From JAHFDS01 sp964593795 (GTDB lineage Bacteria > Myxococcota_A > Polyangia > JAHFDS01), in contig CAZQJC010000147.1 in NCBI GenBank assembly GCA_964593795.1, forward strand, positions 1 to 64,000: a stretch of DNA of 64,000 nucleotides, read 5' to 3'. This document shows, piece by piece, positions 1-9,274 of this stretch. The notes under the pieces were generated by a model, which worked only from the letters and a program-made list of their open reading frames with translations, ran no database searches and was not told the DNA's origin. Both the position numbers and the translations under genes were made by a program. Position 1 is the stretch's first letter; every line of letters begins with the position of its first letter.

Positions 1-169
1 GGAGGGGAGGAGGAAGAAGCGGCGCTCGGAGCAGCGCCTCGTGACGAGGTAGCTCGATCTGGGCAGGACCATGCGGGGCGCGGACACGGGCGCGGTCGGG
101 GAGAGCAAGCGCGGTGCCGAGTCGGGGGCGACGACGGTCCGCGGGTTTGCAGCGTGCGACGAGGCGGGC

Positions 170-224
170 GGACGGAATACCGACCGGCGAGGGACGGCGG
201 GCCGTCGCGCTGGACGGAATACCG
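170..224. repeat. 13-bp direct repeat GGACGGAATACCG, two copies
   Basis: The identical word GGACGGAATACCG occurs at 170-182 and 212-224, 42 bp apart. The distance is close to the 41-bp unit of the neighbouring tandem repeat, although the sequences differ. Function unknown. Confidence 0.6.
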
Positions 225-342
225 GACGCGGGAGGTGAGAGAGATGCGGATAGGCGCATGAGAGGGTTGATCGACACAAGCGCAGTGCTGCGAGACGGGT
301 ACGGAAACCGTGAGGGGACCGGTTCCGGTTCCGGTTCCGCCT

Positions 343-445
343 CGGGAACGGCACCCGGCAATCCGGGATCGGTCGCCGGCATCCGGGAACGGCACCCGGC
401 ATCCGGAGTCGGTCGCCGGTGACCGGCATCCGGGATCGGTCGGCG
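343..445. repeat. imperfect 41-bp tandem repeat
   Basis: A unit starting CGGGAACGGCACCCGGCA and containing GATCGGTCGCCGGCATC begins at 343 and again at 384, with a partial third copy from about 430 (CGGGATCGGTCGGCGTGACC). A short CCGGTT array (about 319-336) precedes it. It lies just past the end of the minus-strand lipoprotein gene. It could fold extensively, but I cannot assign a function. Confidence 0.55.
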
Positions 446-501
446 TGACCGGGATCGGGCGACCGGGCCCGGGGACACCGAGCCGGGTCACCGCCGGTGA
501 G

Positions 502-1317
502 CTACCGGGCGCAGGAGGTCTCGGCGCCGTCCACGAGGAGCTCGTCGTACCAAACGTCGGCGGGGGAGGCCTCGCCGCGGACGACGAGGCCGATCTCGAC
601 GTCGCCGATGGGGGGAGACGCGCTCGTCCGCTGCGTCAGGTGGAGGTCCTCCACCTCCTGGCCGTCGAGCCGCACGCGGATCTCGCCGGGGTCGCCGACC
701 CGCACCGCGACCTCGAGGCACGCCCATCGGTCCCCGGTCAGCTGTGCGCCCGAGACGGTGCGGCCGGGAGCGAATTCGTTGTCGATCACGAGCGCGCCCG
801 CCTCGAGCCCGAGCGTGATCGCGTGAAAGGGCGCCTCCACCTGCGCGAGCGAGATCAGGTTGATCGCGCCCGAGGGCGCGCCCGAGAAGAACACGAAGGC
901 GCGGACCCATCGCTCGGGCAGACTCGCCGCCTCGGTGCGCTCCTCCTGGATCGTCGCGATGGCCATGCCCCGCGCGGCCACGCCCTCGGTGTGCACGTGC
1001 AGCGAGCCCGCACCGCGGAACGCGCGCGATCGATCGATCGCCACGCTCGATCCGGCCGGCTGCCGGTCGGGGGACCAGGGCGCGCCGAGCGCGGCGTCCT
1101 CGAAGCCCTCGCAGAGCTGGACGGCGAGCCCGGCGCAGAGCGAGGCCCCGCCGCCCGCCGCGCCGTCGGCCCCGGCAGCCGCGGCGTCCGCGGGCAGCTG
1201 CATCCCGCCCGCGCCCGCGTCCCCCGGGCAGCCGCTCCCGCCGCGGAAGCAGCGCCCCGCGGCGTCGAAGTCGAAGCACCCGGCGAGGGCCACGAGGAGC
1301 GCCACGGCCGCGCGCAT
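502..1317 (-). CDS. lipoprotein with jelly-roll-like C-terminal domain
   Basis: A 271-residue protein starting MRAAVALLVALAGC, a short signal peptide with lipobox LAGC, so it is probably lipid-anchored. A proline/alanine/glycine linker follows, then a roughly 200-residue beta-rich region containing LCEGFED, a GSLHVHTEG motif and a YDELLVDG motif near the C-terminus. This pattern is typical of concanavalin/LamG-like carbohydrate-binding or polysaccharide-lyase-like jelly rolls. That fold is inferred from the pattern only, and no catalytic residues are recognised. The start is 2 nt after the stop of the TPR gene at 1320, so it is the last gene of a kinase operon read leftward. Confidence 0.75.
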   Translation of the reverse strand: MRAAVALLVALAGCFDFDAAGRCFRGGSGCPGDAGAGGMQLPADAAAAGADGAAGGGASLCAGLAVQLCEGFEDAALGAPWSPDRQPAGSSVAIDRSRAFRGAGSLHVHTEGVAARGMAIATIQEERTEAASLPERWVRAFVFFSGAPSGAINLISLAQVEAPFHAITLGLEAGALVIDNEFAPGRTVSGAQLTGDRWACLEVAVRVGDPGEIRVRLDGQEVEDLHLTQRTSASPPIGDVEIGLVVRGEASPADVWYDELLVDGAETSCAR

Positions 1318-1319
1318 GC

Positions 1320-2141
1320 TCAGAACACGCCCCCCGCCGCGATCCCGGCGGGCGTCGGCAGGACCCACGCGGTGCGCCCGGTGGGCGCCGCCCCGCCCCA
1401 CCACCACGACCCCAGGCCCGCCGCACCGGCGGCCACGCCCGCGCCGAGCAGGACATAGCCCAGCGTCGCGCGACCGCGCAGGGTGTCCGTGCGATCCGGC
1501 GAGCAGCGCGGCGTGCACTCGTCGAGGCCGAGCGCCACCGAGCCGAGGAGCGCGCCCCCTGCGATCGCGAGCGCGGCGCCGCCGCCACTTGCGGCGAGCG
1601 GGATCCACGCGGGGAGGCCGGCGCGTGGCTCGGTGGAGCTGGCCGGTGGCGGCACCGTCTCGCCGGCCGGCGGTCGCGCGGCCTGCGGCACGGGCGCAGC
1701 CGCGGCCTCCTCGCGCCTCGCGCACCCCTCGAGCTCCGCCATGCGGGCCTCGACGTCCGCGCGATCGGGCGCGCCCGGCTTCTCGCGCAGGTACGCTCGG
1801 TAGAAGCGCAGCGACAGCGCGCAGCTCCCCGCGCCCTTCTGGCGATACGCCTGCGCGATGTTGAAGAGCAGGCCCGCGCGCCGCGTCAGCAGGTACGCCT
1901 TCTTGAACGCGTCGATCGCCGCGTCGAACTCGCCGATGTTGTAGCGCGCCACGCCGTCCTCGTAGGCCGCCCGCGCCGCGAGCGCCTCCGGGCTCTCGCG
2001 CTCGTCCTCCGGCCTTCGCTGCGCGCGCGCCACGAGCGGCGCGCACAGCGAGGCGAGCACGATCGCCGCGAGCAGCCGGCGTGGACGTCGCGACCGACGC
2101 CGCGGCGCGGGGCCGTCAGTCGGCGAACGGCTTGAGCGCAT
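1320..2141 (-). CDS. exported TPR protein with two membrane segments
   Basis: A 273-residue protein. The N-terminus has twin-Arg-rich residues then a hydrophobic stretch ending LCAPLVARAQ, a plausible signal peptide. The next segment (AYEDGVARYNIGEFDAAIDAF, then LLFNIAQAYRQKG) matches two tetratricopeptide repeats. A Pro/Ala linker leads to two hydrophobic helices in the last 90 residues separated by a CTPRCSPD loop. The chosen ATG at 2141 overlaps the kinase stop by 26 nt, which points to translational coupling. This layout (kinase, then TPR membrane protein) recurs in myxobacteria. It may be a partner or substrate of the kinase, but that is inference. Confidence 0.75.
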   Translation of the reverse strand: MRSSRSPTDGPAPRRRSRRPRRLLAAIVLASLCAPLVARAQRRPEDERESPEALAARAAYEDGVARYNIGEFDAAIDAFKKAYLLTRRAGLLFNIAQAYRQKGAGSCALSLRFYRAYLREKPGAPDRADVEARMAELEGCARREEAAAAPVPQAARPPAGETVPPPASSTEPRAGLPAWIPLAASGGGAALAIAGGALLGSVALGLDECTPRCSPDRTDTLRGRATLGYVLLGAGVAAGAAGLGSWWWGGAAPTGRTAWVLPTPAGIAAGGVF

Positions 2142-3561
2142 CGGCGTCGGGCTTCCTGGGCGATGGCTTCTGCACGGCGCTCGTGCGGGTGACCGCGGGG
2201 GGCTTGCGGCGCACGGGGCGCGCCGCCACGCGAGAAGGTGCGTCGGAGGCCGGCGCCGCGACCGGTGGCGCCGCCGGGGCGATCGTCGCCGGCGCAGCGG
2301 GGGCCGCGGGCTGCGCGAGCGCGGCGGCAGGGGGCGCGGCAGTCCCGGGCGCGTCCTTCTCCGGCCACAGCGCGAGCCCCGCGAACCCCGCGACCGCCGC
2401 CACGCCGACGAGGCCGCCGACCGCGGCCAGGAGGATCCGGCGCGAGCGCGCCGGCACCCTCGCGCGCCCCACGGCCGCCAGCTCGCCGAGGAGCGCCTCC
2501 ATCGACGGATAGCGCTCGCCTGGATCGAGCCGCAGCCCGCGCTCGAGGACCCGGTACACCCCCGGCACCGGCGAGCCGAGCGCGCGCTGCCGGAGCGGCA
2601 GCGAGATCGCCGTCGCCTCTGGCGGCGCCGCCGGCACGGACGTGGTCTCGATCGACGGCCGCTCCCCGTAGAGGAACTCGAAGAGCGCGACGCAGAAGCC
2701 GAACTGATCCGTGCGCCCGTCGGTGGGGAGGCCGCGGAGCTGCTCGGGCGCCATGTACGCCGGCGTGCCCACGACCATGCCGGTGCGCGTGACGCTTGGC
2801 AGGAGCTCCGCCGGCGGCGCCTCGAGCCCCTCCTGCGGCGACGAGAGCGCGCTCCGGGCCAGGCCGAAGTCCGTGACGCGCACGCGGCCGTCGTGGCTGA
2901 CGAGCACGTTCGACGGCTTGAAGTCGCGATGCACGAGGTTCGCGGCGTGAGCGGCGGCGAGGCCCCGCCCGGACTCGATGAACGCGGAGAGGATCTCGGT
3001 CGGGGTCCGCGCGGCGGCGCGCATCCATTGATCGAGCGTCTGCCCCTCGACGAGCTCCATCGCGAGGAAGACCTGATCGTCCACCACGCCGGCGTCGTAG
3101 ACGTGCACCACGTTCGGGTGCGAGAGCTGCGCCATCGCCCGGGCCTCGCGCAGGAGGCGGAGCTGCCAGTCGTGCGCGGCGCGCCGGTCGGTGCGCACGA
3201 GCTTGAGCGCGACGTGGCGTCCGAGCTGCGGGTCGTGCGCGCGATACACGACGGCCATGCCACCCGCGCCGATCACCTCTCCGATGACGTAGCGCCCGAT
3301 CGTCCGTCCGGGCTGCACGGTGGGCTCGGGCCGTGCCCGCCGCGCCCGGGCCGGCAACGTCGCCTCGGTGGACACCTCGTCCGCCGGCGCGTCGTCCTCC
3401 TGGAAGCAGTACTTCGCGCTCTCCGCCACGAGCTCGCGGCAGCTCGCGCAGAGGTCGAGGTGCGCGTGGACGGCAGGGGCGCGCTCCGGGTCGAGGCGTC
3501 CCTCGACGAGCTCGAGCAAGGCGCTGTCGTCCAGACAGGCGCTCACCTCGGCTCCACCCAT
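2116..3561 (-). CDS. Ser/Thr protein kinase with N-terminal anti-sigma-type zinc-binding motif
   Basis: About 481 residues from the ATG at 3561. Residues 34-41 read HLDLCASC, an exact HxxxCxxC motif as in zinc-binding anti-sigma (ZAS/zf-HC2) domains. The kinase follows: glycine loop GAGGMAVVY from 98, catalytic Lys120 (VALKLV), HRDFKPSN with Asp213, TDFG with Asp231, GTPAYMAPEQ. A hydrophobic segment (LLAAVGGLVGVAAVAGFAGLALW) lies near 375-400, followed by an Ala/Pro/Lys-rich extracytoplasmic tail, so it is a membrane-anchored Hanks-type kinase. It heads a three-gene operon and faces a sigma-factor gene only 43 bp away. The zinc motif suggests it may bind a sigma factor; this is untested. An upstream ATG (3594) is possible but less likely. 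Confidence 0.9.
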   Translation of the reverse strand: MGGAEVSACLDDSALLELVEGRLDPERAPAVHAHLDLCASCRELVAESAKYCFQEDDAPADEVSTEATLPARARRARPEPTVQPGRTIGRYVIGEVIGAGGMAVVYRAHDPQLGRHVALKLVRTDRRAAHDWQLRLLREARAMAQLSHPNVVHVYDAGVVDDQVFLAMELVEGQTLDQWMRAAARTPTEILSAFIESGRGLAAAHAANLVHRDFKPSNVLVSHDGRVRVTDFGLARSALSSPQEGLEAPPAELLPSVTRTGMVVGTPAYMAPEQLRGLPTDGRTDQFGFCVALFEFLYGERPSIETTSVPAAPPEATAISLPLRQRALGSPVPGVYRVLERGLRLDPGERYPSMEALLGELAAVGRARVPARSRRILLAAVGGLVGVAAVAGFAGLALWPEKDAPGTAAPPAAALAQPAAPAAPATIAPAAPPVAAPASDAPSRVAARPVRRKPPAVTRTSAVQKPSPRKPDADALKPFAD

Positions 3562-3567
3562 CGCGCT

Positions 3568-3580
3568 TGAAAGTATTTCA
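3568..3580. promoter_or_regulatory. perfect inverted repeat in the kinase/sigma divergent promoter
   Basis: TGAAA-GTA-TTTCA sits in the middle of the 43-bp gap between the divergent kinase (start 3561) and sigma factor (start 3605) genes. It is the most AT-rich part of the neighbourhood. It could be a shared operator or part of an overlapping promoter. No standard -35/-10 pair with normal spacing is visible. Confidence 0.45.
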
Positions 3581-3604
3581 CACGGGATGCACAAAGGATA
3601 GCCG

Positions 3605-4492
3605 ATGCGAGGACGCGCGACGCTCGTCGATCTCTTCGCGGGCCGGACGCGCGGCGAGACGATGGGCAGGGGCGACGAGCCCGGCCTCGAGCGGTTGCTC
3701 GCGGCGCTCCTCGAGGCCGCCCGCGGCGCGTGGCCTGGGGTCGACCTCGCGCCCGACGTGTTCCTTCCCTACCTCGCCGAGCGCGTGCCCGCAGGCGAGG
3801 CGGCGGCCGTGGCGCTGACTCGAATGCGCGTCACCGATCTCTTCCTCGCGTGTGCCTGCGCCGCTGGAGACGCGCGAGCGCTCGCGCACCTCGAGCGCGC
3901 CTTCCTGCCCGCGATCTCGGACTACGTGCGCCGGCTCGATCCCGCCGGGCCGTTTGCCGACGAGGTGCGCGAGGTGATGCGCGAGCGGCTGCTCGTCCGC
4001 GACGGCGAGCGCGCGCCGCGCATCGCCGCGTACAAGGGCGAGGGGCCGCTCGGCGGCTGGCTGCGCGTCGTGGCCATCCGGACGGCGCGGAACCTCCGCC
4101 GGGCGCAGAGGCCCGCCGTCCCGCTCGAGGACGTGGCCGCGCGCGCACCCGGCCCGGATCCCGAGATCGCCCACCTCCGGAGGCGCTGCGAGGAGGAGCT
4201 GCGACGCGCGCTCGAGGCCACGATGACGGCGCTCCCCGCGGACGAGCGCACGGTGCTGCGCCTCTACTACCTCGACGGGCTGACGGTGCAGGCGATCGGC
4301 GCGCTGTATCGCGTGCACGCCTCGACCATCACCCGCCGGATCGCGCGCACACGCGAGCAGGTCCTCGCGGAGACGCAGCGCCTGCTCTGCGAGCACATGA
4401 AGCTCGGCGCCTCGGAGCTCGCGAGCGTGATGGGCCTCGTCGGCAGCCAGCTCGATCTGTCCGTGTGCCGCTGGCTCCGGACCAGCGCCTGA
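3605..4492 (+). CDS. sigma-70 family RNA polymerase sigma factor, myxobacterial ECF-like group
   Basis: A 295-residue protein. A sigma region 2-like helical segment (RVTDLFLACACAAGD..FLPAISDYV) is followed by a region rich in RxxARNLRR. The C-terminus has region 4 with helix-turn-helix: LPADERTVLRLYYLDGLTVQAIGALY then HASTITRRIARTRE. The layout resembles the sigma-70 subgroup described as TIGR03001, found in Myxococcales (recalled, not searched). The ATG at 3605 has AGGATAG upstream. A later ATG at 3662 is an alternative that would leave a leader. It is divergent from a kinase with an HxxxCxxC motif, so the pair may form a sigma/anti-sigma-kinase unit. A strong hairpin follows the stop. Confidence 0.85.
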   Translation: MRGRATLVDLFAGRTRGETMGRGDEPGLERLLAALLEAARGAWPGVDLAPDVFLPYLAERVPAGEAAAVALTRMRVTDLFLACACAAGDARALAHLERAFLPAISDYVRRLDPAGPFADEVREVMRERLLVRDGERAPRIAAYKGEGPLGGWLRVVAIRTARNLRRAQRPAVPLEDVAARAPGPDPEIAHLRRRCEEELRRALEATMTALPADERTVLRLYYLDGLTVQAIGALYRVHASTITRRIARTREQVLAETQRLLCEHMKLGASELASVMGLVGSQLDLSVCRWLRTSA

Positions 4493-4493
4493 G

Positions 4494-4522
4494 ACCCCAT
4501 GTGCCCGGCGGGCACCTGGGGT
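4494..4522. terminator. strong hairpin after the sigma factor gene
   Basis: ACCCCA-t-GTGCCC, loop GGC, GGGCAC-c-TGGGGT: 12 base pairs with one internal mismatch. It starts 2 nt after the sigma-factor stop and ends 16 nt before the next start codon. There is no T-run. It could be a terminator for the sigma gene or a 5' leader structure of the next gene. Confidence 0.65.
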
Positions 4523-4537
4523 AACCTCGAGGGGCAC

Positions 4538-4966
4538 ATGATCGACGCCCGATCGGACCTGACCATCCTGGACACGGAGGCGTGCCTGGCCCACCTGTCC
4601 GAGCGCTCGGGCTACGTCGGTCGGCTCGCCTACCTCGAGGGCGTGCACCCGGTGGTGCTGCCGGTCAACTACATGCTCGACCGCGACCGCATCGCCCTCC
4701 GCACCGCCGAGGGGAGCAAGCTGACGGCCGCGAAGCGGGGCGCTGCGGTCTCGTTCCAGGTGGACCACATCCAGGACTTCCTCGAGAGCGGCTGGAGCGT
4801 CCTCGTGCGCGGGCACGCACGGCTGGTCGATGCGGACGACGAGCGCGCGCGCCTCGCCGCGATCGGGCTCCGCACGTGGTCCGGCGACGATCTCAAGTCG
4901 CACTGGGTCGTGATCCCGATCGAGCAGATCAGCGGACGGCGCATCTCGCTCCTGACTCGCCGCTGA
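4538..4966 (+). CDS. pyridoxamine 5'-phosphate oxidase-fold flavin-binding protein
   Basis: A 142-residue protein starting MIDARSD, with GAGGGG 5-10 nt before the ATG. The order LSERSGYVGRLAYLEGVHPVVLPVNYMLDRDRIALRTAEGSKL, then SFQVDHI and GWSVLVRGHARLV, is the split-barrel flavin-binding fold of the PNPOx-like/Pyridox_ox_2 family, whose members bind FMN or F420. It lacks features needed to call it genuine PdxH. It is likely a soluble oxidoreductase of unknown substrate. It stands 28 bp before the PilZ gene and probably shares a transcript with it. Confidence 0.85.
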   Translation: MIDARSDLTILDTEACLAHLSERSGYVGRLAYLEGVHPVVLPVNYMLDRDRIALRTAEGSKLTAAKRGAAVSFQVDHIQDFLESGWSVLVRGHARLVDADDERARLAAIGLRTWSGDDLKSHWVVIPIEQISGRRISLLTRR

Positions 4967-4994
4967 TCGCCATCGCCTGCGCTACCATCGCCGG

Positions 4995-6182
4995 ATGAAC
5001 GCGCGACGCCGGTTCACCCGGCATGCGACGGTCCTGCCCGCCTCGTACGCGCACGTGATCGGGGACCTCGTCAGCGAGGCGACGCCGTCGGAGTGCCGCA
5101 CCATCGCCGCGGGCGGCTGCATGCTCGTCACCGGGGAGGCGACCGAGCTCGTCGACGCGCCGATCGTGGTGCACCTCGAGCTGCCGTCCGGGGAGTCGCT
5201 GGACGTCCCGGGCACCGTCGTCTGGGCGAGGGATCCCGAGGGCGACGTGCCCGGCACGATGGGCGTGCGCTTCGAAGCGCCGGAGCTGCTGCCCGAGCCG
5301 CTCGTCGCGTACGTCGCGGCGCTGCAGGAGCTGGCGCTCGCGCCGGTCGACGGGGCGCCGTCCGAGGAGCCGGTCCTCATCCAGGCTGCCGATGACGACG
5401 CGCCCGGGGCGCTCGAGGACCCGCCCGTCGCGACGGGCACGCTGGCGCAGACCCCCCTGCCGAGGCTCCTCTACCGCCTGTCGCGGGAGGCGTTCTCCGG
5501 GACGCTGCTGCTCGCGGGGGGCGCCGAGGGGCGCGTCGAGCTGCGCGACGGCATGCCGATCGACGCGGAGCACCCGGACGTCCCCGCCGTCTGGCTCGGT
5601 CGCGTGCTGGTCGAGCAGGGCGCGCTCGAGCAGGCGCGGTTCGACCGCATCGTCGGCCGTCAGCTCCAGCTCATGGCCGCCGGCGGCGAGAGCGAGGACA
5701 CCGCGCTCGCCGCGCTGGCGGACGTGTCGCTCGCGCAGATCGCGCGGGCACGCCGCGCGCTCCTCGAGCGCACGCTGCTGCGCCTCTTCGAGCTCGACGA
5801 CGCCGAGTACGCGCTGCACGCCGTCGAGCCGTTGCCCGTGCCGGCGCCGGCCGAGCCCCTCGATCTGTACCGCCTCATCCACCAGGGGATCCGCGACACG
5901 CACGACGAGGCGCGGCTGGCCCGCCACTCGAGCCGGTTCGCGGAGCGGCAGGCGCGCTTCAAGCCCGCGCGGGCCGCGATCGTCGAGCGCTTCGAGCTCG
6001 ACGCGCTCGATCGCCTGGGGATCGAGCGTCTCCAGGCCGGCCCCTGCACCCTCGCGGACCTCGTCGCCGCGGGGCTGCCGGATCCGCAGGCGCGCCTCCT
6101 GCTCTTCGCCCTCTACAGCGTGGACGCCCTCGAGATCCAGCCGGTCGCGCAGGTGTCGGCGCAGCCGCGCGCGAGGACGTGA
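4995..6182 (+). CDS. PilZ domain and DUF4388 domain protein
   Basis: A 395-residue cytosolic protein. Residues 1-110 look like PilZ: RRRFTRHATVLPASY, then AAGGCMLVTGE and GTVVWARDPEGDVPGTMGVRF. The conserved RxxxR and D/NxSxxG-type signature for cyclic-di-GMP is only partly kept (AGGCML), so ligand binding is uncertain. Residues about 150-260 fit DUF4388 (EAFSGTLLLAGG..GRVELRDGMPIDAE). The rest is helical. Such PilZ-DUF4388 fusions are common in myxobacteria and linked to motility or surface control. The stop overlaps the next start in the sequence TGATG. Confidence 0.82.
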   Translation: MNARRRFTRHATVLPASYAHVIGDLVSEATPSECRTIAAGGCMLVTGEATELVDAPIVVHLELPSGESLDVPGTVVWARDPEGDVPGTMGVRFEAPELLPEPLVAYVAALQELALAPVDGAPSEEPVLIQAADDDAPGALEDPPVATGTLAQTPLPRLLYRLSREAFSGTLLLAGGAEGRVELRDGMPIDAEHPDVPAVWLGRVLVEQGALEQARFDRIVGRQLQLMAAGGESEDTALAALADVSLAQIARARRALLERTLLRLFELDDAEYALHAVEPLPVPAPAEPLDLYRLIHQGIRDTHDEARLARHSSRFAERQARFKPARAAIVERFELDALDRLGIERLQAGPCTLADLVAAGLPDPQARLLLFALYSVDALEIQPVAQVSAQPRART

Positions 6183-6733
6183 TGCGTTGGGCGCTCGTCA
6201 CGCGGCCGCACCCCGGGCCCGCCTCGCAGGCCGCGTCGCTCGCCGCCGCGCTCGCGTCGCGAGGCCTCGACGTGCGCGGCTTCGTCCAGCAGCCGGGCGA
6301 GGACGGCGCGCAGGAGCTGGTGCGGCTCGGCGCCGACGAGCGCGTCTCGCTCGCGCTGCGCGGCGCGAAGGAGCGGCCCGGGCTCGAGCCGTTCTGCGGC
6401 TTCTCGTTCGCGACCGCCGCGTTCGAGCGCGCGCGCGCGTGGGTCGCGTCGGACGTGGGGCGCTGCGACGTCCTCGTCCTCGACGAGGTGAGCAAGCTCG
6501 AGGTCGCGGGCCGCGGTCACCACGACGCGCTCCGGCTCGCGCTCGAGGCCGCGTCGCCCGAGGGCGCGCTCGTCGTCGCGTGCGTACGCGCGGATCAGCT
6601 CGGCGCGATGCTCGAGCGCTTCTCGCCCGGCGAGCCGCTCCTCGCGCTCGAGGCGCCCCTCTCGGCAGAGGGGATCGACGCCTTCGCGGACGCCGTGCAC
6701 CGGCGATGCGGCGCGGGTCGGAAGCGGGCGTGA
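6182..6733 (+). CDS. THEP1/DUF2478-like NTPase-fold protein with degenerate P-loop
   Basis: About 183 residues, ATG at 6182 (a GTG at 6179 is possible), overlapping the previous stop. Strand-plus-acidic motif CDVLVLDEVSKLEV matches the Walker B region of the THEP1/NTPase_1 family (DEIGKMEL type), and the fold order agrees: N-terminal strand, then GFVQQPGED. The first loop, where GxxGxGKT is expected, reads TRPHPGPASQAASLA with no Lys or GK. It therefore probably does not hydrolyse NTP by the normal route. Likely cotranscribed with the PilZ protein. Confidence 0.65.
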   Translation: MRWALVTRPHPGPASQAASLAAALASRGLDVRGFVQQPGEDGAQELVRLGADERVSLALRGAKERPGLEPFCGFSFATAAFERARAWVASDVGRCDVLVLDEVSKLEVAGRGHHDALRLALEAASPEGALVVACVRADQLGAMLERFSPGEPLLALEAPLSAEGIDAFADAVHRRCGAGRKRA

Positions 6734-6787
6734 CCTCGGTCGCGGATCGCGTGGCGGAGCGCCTCGCGAATTGAGCGGGGGACTGCT

Positions 6788-7177
6788 TCAGCCCTCGGCC
6801 TGGAAGCCGAACGCGCGGTCGTGCACGTAGACGAGCTTGCACGGCTCGAGGTAGCGCGCGTCGTGGATGCGACCGGCGGCGATGTAGCCCGCCTGGCCCT
6901 GGCCGAGGAGCACGGGCTCGCCGTCGGGGACGAGGCCGGAAGGGCCCCGCGTGAAGAACTGGATCGCCATCTTGCCCTCGACCACGACGGTCATGTCGTC
7001 GCCCGGGTGCGAGTGCGGCGGCTCGGCGGTCCCGGCCTCCCAGCGCTCGAGCATCACCTCGACGCCGTCGGGATTGGCGGGGAACGTCGAGCGCATCGTG
7101 AACCCCGCCGGGGTGTTCGGGACGACGACGTGGTGCTTCCAGATGCCCGAGGTCGCCGAGGTCTGCGCTGCGCTCAT
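6788..7177 (-). CDS. cupin-domain protein
   Basis: A 129-residue protein starting MSAAQTSATSG, with GGAGAG before the ATG. It has cupin motif 1 (EPPHSHPGDDMTVVVEGKM, two metal-type His) and a motif 2 region (GQAGYIAAGRIHDARYL). A small metal-binding beta-barrel is expected. The substrate is not predictable. It ends convergent with the THEP1-like gene and its start faces the sigma-54 activator across 195 bp. Confidence 0.85.
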   Translation of the reverse strand: MSAAQTSATSGIWKHHVVVPNTPAGFTMRSTFPANPDGVEVMLERWEAGTAEPPHSHPGDDMTVVVEGKMAIQFFTRGPSGLVPDGEPVLLGQGQAGYIAAGRIHDARYLEPCKLVYVHDRAFGFQAEG

Positions 7178-7318
7178 GAGCTCTCCTGCCGCAAGGGTGG
7201 GACGCGTTCGTACCACGGGGCCTTCGTCCCTGTGTCCGCCCCGGACACCGCCCCGCCGCCGCTGCCCGCGACATCCCGTGCCCGACCCGCAACTCCCCGG
7301 AATCGGGCGCGCTCGCGG

Positions 7319-7334
7319 TGGCATCGACGTTGCT
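7319..7334 (+). promoter_or_regulatory. candidate sigma-54 promoter of the FHA activator gene
   Basis: TGGCAT-CGACG-TTGCT matches the consensus TGGCAC-N5-TTGC(A/T) at all but one defined position, with the invariant GG and GC correctly spaced. The start site would fall near 7345. A GGAG at 7359-7362 and GTG start at 7373 would give a normal 28-nt leader. It lies in non-coding sequence before a gene that itself encodes a sigma-54 activator, suggesting autoregulation. Confidence 0.75.
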
Positions 7335-7372
7335 TTACTCTTCCAGATGGTGGACTGCGGAGCGCGCTTGGC

Positions 7373-9115
<1,743 letters not shown>

Positions 9116-9212
9116 CTCAACCCTTGCGCAATCTGCTCAAGCTCCGGGCGCACCCATCGAGCAGCCCACGCGGGTGCTCGCCCAAGTCCCCGAGATCGCA
9201 GGACTCGCGGCG

Positions 9213-9228
9213 CGGCACGGCCGCTGCA
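9213..9228 (+). promoter_or_regulatory. candidate sigma-54 promoter of the Cys-rich secreted protein gene
   Basis: CGGCAC-GGCCG-CTGCA fits the -24/-12 consensus with two mismatches, keeping GG and GC at the correct spacing. Predicted start near 9239, then GGAGGT (9264-9269) and ATG at 9275. It is in the 159-bp non-coding gap after the sigma-54 activator gene, making the next gene a likely target. Confidence 0.6.
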
Positions 9229-9274
9229 AAACCCTCCAGCCGAAGCAGCTCAACGCCCGACTGGGAGGTCACTG

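Larger units (their letters stand above)
1..501. other. non-coding leader with short GC-rich repeats
   Basis: I see no gene I can support here. The open frames have no family-like composition, no convincing ribosome binding site and overlap on both strands. The stretch contains a 13-bp direct repeat and an imperfect 41-bp tandem repeat (listed separately) and ends just beyond the stop of the minus-strand lipoprotein gene at 502. It may act as a termination or spacer region for that operon, but no classical hairpin plus T-run was found. Confidence 0.5.

Noticed and set aside
114..422. Plus-strand open frame of 102 codons at the left end
   Set aside because: Low-complexity Gly/Ser/Arg text, overlaps a repeat, no ribosome site and no family.
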